From an uncultured Flavobacteriales bacterium (GTDB lineage Bacteria; Bacteroidota; Bacteroidia; Flavobacteriales_D; Crocinitomicaceae), in NCBI GenBank assembly GCA_905478665.1, contig CAJQJL010000018.1, positions 1 to 43,984 of the forward strand: DNA of 43,984 nt, in the 5' to 3' direction. This document shows, piece by piece, positions 8,430-14,177 of this stretch. The notes under the pieces were generated by a model, which saw only the letters and a list, made by a program, of their open reading frames with translations, was not told the origin of the DNA and ran no database searches. The first letter of the stretch is position 1, and every line of letters begins with the position of its first letter. Position numbers and translations under genes: made by a program.

Positions 8430-9182
8430 ATGAAAAAGGTATTAGGCGTGACATTACTGCTCCTGTTGAGCAACACATTAAAAGCGCAAAAAACAGGAGA
8501 CAATCAGTTCAATACATGGTTGACTTATTCTGGCGATCATTCAGTTTCAGAAAGGATTGATATTCATACCCTGTACTCTTTCAGACGAAATGAGTTCATG
8601 GAGAATTGGCAACAATCGCTTTTACGTGTTGGAATGGGGGTACGATTGGCGGATAAAATAAAAATGCAAGTGGGTTATGATTGGCTAGTTACCTTTCCGT
8701 ATGGAAAACAACCAATCTCATTTCGCACAAATGAGCATCGAATTTGGGTCCACTTAAACTTGAAATTTCAAGAGAAGCGATTTTATTTCGCCAACCGTAT
8801 TCGTTTTGAAAATAGAGCAATTGAAGACATTCATGCGGGCGATCAAAATGAAAGAATCGTTGATGGGTTTAACTGGAAATACCGTCTTCGCTACAAGTTC
8901 GCGGTAGATGTTCCATTGAATAAAAACCGAATGGAAGAAAACACCCTGTTTTTAAGCGTTAGTGATGAGTTGTTTATGAATCTCTTTGATAAGAATCACT
9001 ACTTTAATCAGAACTGGTTTTACGCTGGTCTTGGATGGAGGTTCACTGAAAAAATAAAGCTTAAGATTGGATATATGAATCAGTTCTTACCCAAAACAGA
9101 TGGAGATCATGTAGAGAACAACCATACGCTAAGTTTATCCTATATTCAAAACTTTAGTTTTGCTAAAAACAATAATCAATAA
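8430..9182 (+). CDS. DUF2490 outer-membrane beta-barrel protein
   Basis: The 250-residue protein has a signal peptide ending at about residue 19 (LLLLLSNTLKAQ), then alternating amphipathic strands rich in aromatic residues: FNTWLTYSGDH, ERIDIHTLYSFRRNEF, RIWVHLNLKFQEKRFYFANR. This is the DUF2490 pattern of small Bacteroidota outer-membrane barrels; it ends in an aromatic strand, LSLSYIQNFSF. Function is unknown for the family. Co-transcription with DAB and SulP (17 bp after one gene and 12 bp before the next) suggests an outer-membrane component of the carbon system, for instance a bicarbonate-permeable pore, but this is inference. Confidence 0.8.
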   Translation: MKKVLGVTLLLLLSNTLKAQKTGDNQFNTWLTYSGDHSVSERIDIHTLYSFRRNEFMENWQQSLLRVGMGVRLADKIKMQVGYDWLVTFPYGKQPISFRTNEHRIWVHLNLKFQEKRFYFANRIRFENRAIEDIHAGDQNERIVDGFNWKYRLRYKFAVDVPLNKNRMEENTLFLSVSDELFMNLFDKNHYFNQNWFYAGLGWRFTEKIKLKIGYMNQFLPKTDGDHVENNHTLSLSYIQNFSFAKNNNQ

Positions 9183-9194
9183 AGTCGAACTAAT

Positions 9195-9797
9195 ATGAGT
9201 TTAATGGATCTCACAAAAATGCAATCACTCAACGATACAGAGTTTGACAAATTATATGCTGAAAAGTATCGCGAGCACTCCAATATTCATTGGAAGCCCA
9301 TTGAGGTGGCTAAAGCTGCCCTTGATTGGCTTGCTATTACGCATGAGTCAAGTGTATTGGATATAGGATCAGGTGTAGGGAAATTTTGTTCGTTAGGAGC
9401 ATTACTGACAGATGGACAATTTACGGGGGTTGAAAAAAGAAGGGAATTGGTCGAAACCGCCGAATCAACAATTAAAAATTTAAACCTTCCAATTATTCAA
9501 TACTTACATTCGAATATTACGAAGGTAGACTTCACACAATTTGACTCATTTTATTATTACAATCCTTTTTGTGAGCAAATATCCATTTCTGGTCAAATTG
9601 ATAACACAATCTCATACTCTCCTAATAAATACCGTATGTATGAAGATTACGTTATCGATCAATTTAGCGACTTACCAATTAACACAAAAGTTGTAACGTA
9701 CTGCTCACAGAATTTCACATTTCCAGACACCTATGAATTAAAAGGGTTACTATTTGATGGGACTATAGCATTGTGGATCAAAACGAAAGAAAAGTAA
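9195..9797 (+). CDS. class I SAM-dependent methyltransferase
   Basis: The 200-residue protein has the SAM-binding motif I VLDIGSGVGKFCSLGAL, an acidic post-II residue in FTGVEKRRELVETAE, and a motif IV-like SFYYYNPFCEQ. This is a complete single-domain Rossmann methyltransferase; the substrate is not identifiable. It lies 12 bp after the DUF2490 gene and 7 bp before an acyl carrier protein, so it belongs to the carbon operon by position. Its N-P-F after a Tyr run resembles the NPPF/NPPY-type loops of N-methyltransferases, so an amine or protein side chain is one possibility. Confidence 0.75.
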   Translation: MSLMDLTKMQSLNDTEFDKLYAEKYREHSNIHWKPIEVAKAALDWLAITHESSVLDIGSGVGKFCSLGALLTDGQFTGVEKRRELVETAESTIKNLNLPIIQYLHSNITKVDFTQFDSFYYYNPFCEQISISGQIDNTISYSPNKYRMYEDYVIDQFSDLPINTKVVTYCSQNFTFPDTYELKGLLFDGTIALWIKTKEK

Positions 9798-9804
9798 AAC
9801 AAAG

Positions 9805-10044
9805 ATGGTATTAGAAAGAATTAAGACGATAATTGAAGTCGAAATGGGGTTCACATGCCCAAAGGAATTACAAACTGCAAATTTTGTGAATGACTTAGGA
9901 ATGGACAGTTTAGATATAGTAGAACTAACGTTATTGGTAGAAAGAGAATTTACTATTTACATTGATGATAACTCTGCTACTGAAATGAACGTAGTTGGAG
10001 ATTTAATTGAATACGTTGGTGCTAAGAATAAACATCTAAAATAG
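9805..10044 (+). CDS. acyl carrier protein
   Basis: The 79-residue protein has the acyl carrier fold pattern with the phosphopantetheine serine at Ser35 in LGMDSLDIVELTLLVEREF and helix III I-Y-I-D-D. Length and acidity are typical of ACP. It is probably not the housekeeping acpP, since no fab genes adjoin it. It closes the carbon operon, 7 bp after the methyltransferase, and its last 9 bp overlap the 3' end of a convergent pseudogene. Its partner enzymes are not in the window, so what it carries is unknown. Confidence 0.85.
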   Translation: MVLERIKTIIEVEMGFTCPKELQTANFVNDLGMDSLDIVELTLLVEREFTIYIDDNSATEMNVVGDLIEYVGAKNKHLK

Positions 10045-10514
10045 CACGTCAGAGGTTTTAAAACTTCCATCCTCTCGATTGTAAATCAACCCCTTCAACT
10101 GAATTGAACCGTCCTCAATTTTATTACTTAAAAAAGCAGCTTCACTAAGCTCATATGCTACTCTTTTCAAGTTTAATTCGCTTAATTTCAACCCTTTCTT
10201 ATCAACCTCCTCAATAGAATTGATAGATGGGTTATTCTCGCACATTTTTAGTAGCAATTTTTCAGCATGAGTTTCAAATCTTACTTCGCCCTGAACCGCA
10301 CTCTTTACAAATGTACATTGATGATCATTAACAATATAAAATTTCCTTGATATCCTCCTTGTTAATGAGTTGGTTCAAATCCTCCATGAATTCGAATTCA
10401 GTAAAATCGAATGCCGTTCCTAATGCTGTAATAAAAAAAACAGTCTTCTTTAAAAGCCTTTTTAATTGGAGCTTCCATCTGACAGTCTGGACAGAAAAAA
10501 AATAGTTTTGCCAT
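10036..10514 (-). pseudogene. frameshifted CxDC carbonic-anhydrase-like gene
   Basis: The - strand ATG at 10514 opens MAKLFFFCPDCQMEAP, with the same C-x-D-C motif as the protein at 7906-8412. Translation breaks at a T8 tract (10433-10440); removing one T restores FFITALGTAFDFTEFEFMED. It breaks again near 10337, where one extra G interrupts the text before KFYIVNDHQCTFVKSA. The third segment then runs open to the stop at 10036, including the carbonic-anhydrase-like C-terminal strand QLKGLIYNREDGSF. The full product would be about 158 residues. Its start overlaps the upstream carbonic anhydrase stop as TAATG, indicating former translational coupling. It may be a true pseudogene, a phase-variable gene or a sequencing artefact. 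Confidence 0.65.
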
Positions 10515-11143
10515 TATTTTTTCAATCTATAAATTTCCATCACATCTTCCATCACTTTTGCGAAATCAATTTTTAAATCAATTAGCTTACCAGAATGAAC
10601 ATCAAACACCCAACCATGTACTTTAATTCCCCTGTCAATATATGCGCTCTGTACTTCAGCAGTTTTAATGACATTAATACATTGTTCCTGTACATTTAAT
10701 TCAACCAACCTTTTGTATTTCGCATCTTCATCAGTGATGGCATTCAATTCATCCTTATGGATTCTGTAAACATCTCTGATGTTTCTTAACCAAGGATTTA
10801 ATATACCTAAGTCAGCACTTTCCATTGCAGCTTTTACACCTCCACAATAATAATGACCACAAACTACAATGTGTTTTACCTTTAAATAAACTACAGCATA
10901 ATCTATTACAGACATCGCACTCAAGTCAGTATTAGGAACCATATTGGCAATGTTTCGATGAACGAAGGCATCACCTGGTGCCACTCCCATTAACTCCTCT
11001 GCTGTCACCCTACTGTCTGAGCAACCAATATAAAGTATATCAGGATCTTGTCCTTTTGATAAATTTTTAAAATAGTCCTTATCCAAGGTCAGTTTTTGCT
11101 GCACCCACTCCTCGTTATTTTTAAATATTTTATCAATTTTCAT
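10514..11143 (-). CDS. beta-class carbonic anhydrase
   Basis: The 209-residue enzyme has the complete active site: Cys41-x-Asp43-x-Arg45 in GCSDSRV, then His97 and Cys100 in VVCGHYYCGG, plus the VHRNIAN and SVIDYAV signatures. It interconverts CO2 and bicarbonate in the cytoplasm. An upstream in-frame ATG at 11182 would add 13 residues; the start at 11143 is preferred because MKIDKIFKNNEEW is the usual N-terminus and AAAAAGAGCAAT lies just before it. It is followed by a coupled carbonic-anhydrase-like pseudogene and converges on the dab-sulP operon, reinforcing the carbon theme. Confidence 0.93.
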   Translation of the reverse strand: MKIDKIFKNNEEWVQQKLTLDKDYFKNLSKGQDPDILYIGCSDSRVTAEELMGVAPGDAFVHRNIANMVPNTDLSAMSVIDYAVVYLKVKHIVVCGHYYCGGVKAAMESADLGILNPWLRNIRDVYRIHKDELNAITDEDAKYKRLVELNVQEQCINVIKTAEVQSAYIDRGIKVHGWVFDVHSGKLIDLKIDFAKVMEDVMEIYRLKK

Positions 11144-11338
11144 TATTGCTCTTTTTTTGTTAAAAATACAAAGCTCCGACAACTTTGAGAGAAATTAATG
11201 TTAAAAAAGTCAACGACATTAAATGGGTTGAAGGAAAAGTGGTCTTCGTTACGATATTCATCTTGTTCATAAACCACAAAATCAAGAGTTAATTAGCTAA
11301 AGCGTTCACTCGCAATTTCATCGCAAAAACACAAATAA

Positions 11339-11355
11339 GGGTTCTGTCGCATTAA
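11339..11355 (+). repeat. IS left terminal inverted repeat
   Basis: GGGTTCTGTCGCATTAA, 17 of 17 bases complementary to the right end at 12149-12165. Confidence 0.9.
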
Positions 11356-11402
11356 CTTCGATTGATTTACAAAATACGTAGATTTAGCCAAAACCCAGCA
11401 CT

Positions 11403-12140
11403 ATGTTCAAACATCACCGTTATCCAAAAGCAATAATCCTCCAAGCAGTTTATCTTAAACTGAAATTTACCCTAAGTTACCGAGATATAGAAGAATTACT
11501 TTCCATGCGGGGAGTTCAGGTTGATCATTCCACAATTCAGCGCTGGGTATTCAAATTTTCTCCTGAGATTGAAAAGAACATGCACAAAAGAAAAAGGCAG
11601 GTTTGTTCAAGTTGGAGAATAAGAGAAAGCATGCTTTCGAAGGCTGAACGGTAGTGCTAAGACGAAACCTACATCAAAGTAGGAGGTAAGGACCGCTATC
11701 TTTACGGAGCTGTGGATAAATTTGGAAACACCGTTGATTTCCTATTGACCAAACGCAGAATGCGAGGGTCAGCACAATTATTTCTGCGCAAGACCATTGG
11801 TAATAACAGAAAACCAAGGATGGTAAATATCGATAAAAGTGGTGCAAGCAAATCTGGCATTAGGACGATCAACCGGGATCTACTAACGGTGCAAAAAATC
11901 AGGATTCGACAATGCAAATATTTAAACAATATTGTAGAACAAGACCATCGAAATATCAAGAGGCGAATATCGATAGACACTGGCTTCAAAGAATTCGAAT
12001 CAGCCCAACGAACCTTGGCAGGAATAGAGATCGTCAATGTCATTATGAAGAATCAAATCATGAATTCTAAGGCTTCATCGTTTAAGACATTTCTGTCACT
12101 AGCGCTTGAATCTAGGTTTAAAACATGTAAATTTAAATAG
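11403..12140 (+). pseudogene. IS6-family transposase, interrupted by in-frame stops
   Basis: The first part (from 11403) carries the helix-turn-helix of IS6 transposases: LSYRDIEELLSMRGVQVDHS, then TIQRWV. After SSWR about 13 extra codons intervene, with TAG at 11652 and TAA at 11658. The DDE catalytic domain then resumes in the same frame at DETYIKVGGKDRYLYGAVD (11661). The later catalytic residues are present: Asp in MVNIDKSGAS and Glu in NNIVEQDHRNIKRR. The protein also ends with the family-typical F-x-S-A-x-x-T-L-A-G-I-E. Because both halves share one frame, an insertion of about 39 nt just before the first catalytic Asp is the simplest explanation. The copy should be inactive unless stops are read through. 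Confidence 0.85.
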
Positions 12141-12148
12141 AGAGAAAA

Positions 12149-12165
12149 TTAATGCGACAGAACCC
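12149..12165 (-). repeat. IS right terminal inverted repeat
   Basis: TTAATGCGACAGAACCC, the perfect inverse complement of the left end. Confidence 0.9.
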
Positions 12166-12181
12166 TCCATTTATCCAGAGA

Positions 12182-12388
12182 TAAATAAACAGTTTAATGT
12201 TTATTTAGTATGATTACCCTATAAAAACACATTTATTTACGCCATAACAACAGTACAGTGTTTATTTGACCTGTTATTCAACCAAAACACACGCTATCAA
12301 CATCAAATACACAGTTTAATGTTTATTTAGTGTGATTATTCGATGAAAACACATATATTTACATCAAAACAACAGTATAATGTTGATT
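12182..12388 (+). promoter_or_regulatory. four 61-bp-spaced operator-like palindromes before hipB
   Basis: A motif of the form AAATAAAC-N8-GTTTATTT occurs four times. The best copy is at 12183-12206 (TAAATAAAC, AGTTTAAT, GTTTATTTA); the others have right arms at about 12259, 12320 and 12381. The conserved CAGT before each right arm starts at 12190, 12251, 12312 and 12373, a constant 61-bp period. Sequence between copies is also similar (AAAACACAT.ATTTAC), so the region is a degenerate tandem repeat. The arm-N8-arm layout is that of the E. coli HipB operator. The fourth copy contains the hipB ATG at 12380, and TATATTTA at 12354-12361 could be a -7 element between copies three and four. Confidence 0.7.
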
Positions 12389-12583
12389 TCGGAACTTGGA
12401 AATAGCATACGGGCAAGGCGAAAGACCTTAGGAATTACTCAGGAAGATCTTGCAGATCTTGCAGGAGTAAACATTAATACGGTTATAAGAATTGAGAAGG
12501 GGAAGATAAACCCTAGTATTGAAGTAGTGAGTGCCATCGTTGATGTTTTGGGTATGGAGCTCATCTTGCAAATTAAGAAATAG
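12380..12583 (+). CDS. hipB: HipB-like XRE-family antitoxin/repressor
   Basis: The 67-residue protein is essentially one Cro/C1-type helix-turn-helix (residues 5-60: SIRARRKTLGITQEDLADLA, then VNINTVIRIEKGKINPS). It has the hydrophobic C-terminal strand LGMELILQIKK typical of HipB. It begins a three-gene operon (5 bp to the next gene). Its start codon lies inside the fourth operator-like repeat, so binding there should block transcription and perhaps translation. In tripartite systems HipB mainly acts as DNA-binding repressor while HipS neutralises the toxin. Confidence 0.85.
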   Translation: MLISELGNSIRARRKTLGITQEDLADLAGVNINTVIRIEKGKINPSIEVVSAIVDVLGMELILQIKK

Positions 12584-12588
12584 ACTAA

Positions 12589-12915
12589 ATGAGAACTGCA
12601 GAAGTATATCAGAATGGGAAGCTTGCTGGTCTTCTGAATGAAGATGATCGACGCAACTACACATTTGTATATGATGATGAGTACTTTACTGATGGTAGTG
12701 CTCCTGCGATAAGCTTAACGCTTCCTAAGTCGCAAAAGGAGTTCTCTTCCGAAATCTTGTTTCCATTTTTCTTTAATATGCTCAGCGAGGGAGTAAATAG
12801 AAAGTTACAAAGTCGCACACTTCAAATAGATGAAAAGGACCATTTTGGTCTATTGTTGGCAACAGCCAACATTGATACTATTGGAGCAATTACGATCAAA
12901 CAAATCAACAAATGA
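12589..12915 (+). CDS. hipS: HipS-like antitoxin (HipA N-terminal subdomain 1)
   Basis: The 108-residue protein corresponds to the N-terminal subdomain of HipA (VYQNGKLAGLL, then FVYDDEYF and AISLTLP, and the LFPFFFNMLSEG segment) but stands alone. In the enteropathogenic E. coli HipBST system this small protein is the antitoxin of the kinase HipT. The order hipB-hipS-hipT, the size and the ATGA overlap with the next gene (12912) all fit that system. A split HipA with a different division of labour remains possible. Confidence 0.8.
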   Translation: MRTAEVYQNGKLAGLLNEDDRRNYTFVYDDEYFTDGSAPAISLTLPKSQKEFSSEILFPFFFNMLSEGVNRKLQSRTLQIDEKDHFGLLLATANIDTIGAITIKQINK

Positions 12916-13913
12916 GCCTTCCGGAAATTAAATATTGCCCAGGAACCCTGAAAGAAGGATTTGATACGTACAGTCCCTCAACACTTCGGAATGTCTTTGA
13001 TGGTAAAAAAGTGAGTCACATCTTGCCTTATGATGCACCAAAGAAAAATGAAGAAGCGAATGAGCAGTTCATGGAGAATCGAAACCGACTTTCGATTTCT
13101 GGAGTTCAGGAAAAACTATCCATCATTCAGGATAAAAATAAACTTCGTTTAACGAAGGAGGGGGAGCAGGGAACACATATTCTTAAACCAATACCTATTG
13201 ATTTAAGAAAGGTGGAAGACGTTCCGGCTAATGAGCATTTAACAATGCAGATTGCCGAACAAGTATATGATATCAATACCGCACCTAATGCGCTTATCTT
13301 CTTTCAAAGTGGAGAACCCGCTTATATCACAAAGCGTTTTGATGTACGAAAAGAAGGTGGTAAGTGGAGCAAAGAAGATTTTGCTTCGCTTGCAGGAAAA
13401 ACATCTGAAAATGCTGGTCCTGATTTTAAGTACGAGTACGATTACCTGCAACTTGGTAAACTTATTCAGGAACACATTCCCGCCTGGCGTATTGAGATTG
13501 AAAAGTACTTTTCCGTTGTACTCTTCAATTACCTCTTTTCAAACGGTGATGCACACCTGAAAAACTTCGCAGTTCTGGAAACTGTCAATGGAGACCATGT
13601 GCTAAGCCCAATGTATGATTTATTAGATACACGTATTCACGTTGATGATCCAGCTTTTGCACTTACTGGAGGGTTACTTCCTGAAGACCTACGATCAGGA
13701 GCCTATAAACGCTCAGGAGCCCCCACCCGAATTGATTTCATCAAATTCGGAATAGAACTTGGAATCAGCGAAAAGCGAATTAAAAAAATCTTGGAGCCAT
13801 TCGCTAAACGACAGGAAACTGTCTTGGAAATGATAAACAATTCATACTTGAGTTCATCCTCTAAGAACGGTTATACAATTCATTACAACACACGTAGAAA
13901 ACAATTTGAATAG
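12912..13913 (+). CDS. hipT: HipT-like serine/threonine kinase toxin
   Basis: The 333-residue protein is a HipA-fold kinase lacking the N-terminal subdomain, like E. coli HipT (about 335 residues). It has the Gly-rich loop with the S-I-S motif at Ser61/Ser63 (RLSISGVQEKLS; autophosphorylation sites in HipT), ATP-binding Lys92 in HILKP, catalytic Asp213 and Asn218 in NGDAHLKNF, and metal-binding Asp236 in SPMYDLLD. E. coli HipT phosphorylates tryptophanyl-tRNA synthetase; the target here is not known. Translation is coupled to hipS by ATGA. A strong terminator follows at 14115. Confidence 0.85.
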   Translation: MSLPEIKYCPGTLKEGFDTYSPSTLRNVFDGKKVSHILPYDAPKKNEEANEQFMENRNRLSISGVQEKLSIIQDKNKLRLTKEGEQGTHILKPIPIDLRKVEDVPANEHLTMQIAEQVYDINTAPNALIFFQSGEPAYITKRFDVRKEGGKWSKEDFASLAGKTSENAGPDFKYEYDYLQLGKLIQEHIPAWRIEIEKYFSVVLFNYLFSNGDAHLKNFAVLETVNGDHVLSPMYDLLDTRIHVDDPAFALTGGLLPEDLRSGAYKRSGAPTRIDFIKFGIELGISEKRIKKILEPFAKRQETVLEMINNSYLSSSSKNGYTIHYNTRRKQFE

Positions 13914-14114
13914 TGCTCTTTTATTAGCGTATACTAATTGAATATAAACACCATCATTTATCAAGTAATCACTATCTTCAGGTAACAACTAGTTCATTCA
14001 TATCATGATATTTAACGGTTAATTTACAGACATCTAAACCGACAGATGAAAGTCATCTAACCTATAAAAGTGACGAGTTTATACGCTATTGCGTAAAGGT
14101 ATCCCCTTCTAGTG

Positions 14115-14157
14115 GAACTAAAAAAAGCCCTTCCATTGGAAGGGCTTTTTTTAGTTC
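14115..14157. terminator. bidirectional terminator, 20-bp perfect stem
   Basis: GAACTAAAAAAAGCCCTTCC, loop ATT, then the exact complement. The A7 and T7 runs flanking the GC core make it function in both directions, ending hipT (+) and the convergent T9SS gene (-). Confidence 0.9.
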
Positions 14158-14177
14158 TATCAATTAAGGAAATATGA

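Larger units (their letters stand above)
11339..12165 (+). mobile_element. IS6-family insertion sequence, 827 bp, degraded
   Basis: The element is bounded by perfect 17-bp terminal inverted repeats GGGTTCTGTCGCATTAA (11339-11355, and its complement at 12149-12165). These resemble the GGTTCTGTTGCA ends of the IS6/IS26 family, and the length is typical. Flanking 8-mers (ACAAATAA and TCCATTTA) do not match, so no target duplication is visible. The transposase inside is interrupted. The element separates the carbon island from the hipBST locus. Confidence 0.88.

Noticed and set aside
10036-10257. A stand-alone 73-residue - strand protein
   Set aside because: It begins at a TTG inside a longer decayed frame; upstream sequence continues the same homology in shifted frames, so it is the 3' part of the frameshifted carbonic-anhydrase-like gene.
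11712-12140. Intact second transposase gene
   Set aside because: It lacks the first catalytic Asp region and continues the same frame as the upstream half; it is the distal part of one interrupted transposase.
11331-12173. 8-bp target site duplication of the IS
   Set aside because: The flanking 8-mers ACAAATAA and TCCATTTA do not match, so no duplication can be claimed.
12189-12380. CRISPR array
   Set aside because: The 61-bp periodic motif has repeated sequence throughout the unit rather than constant repeats with unique spacers, and it leads into hipB; operator array fits better.
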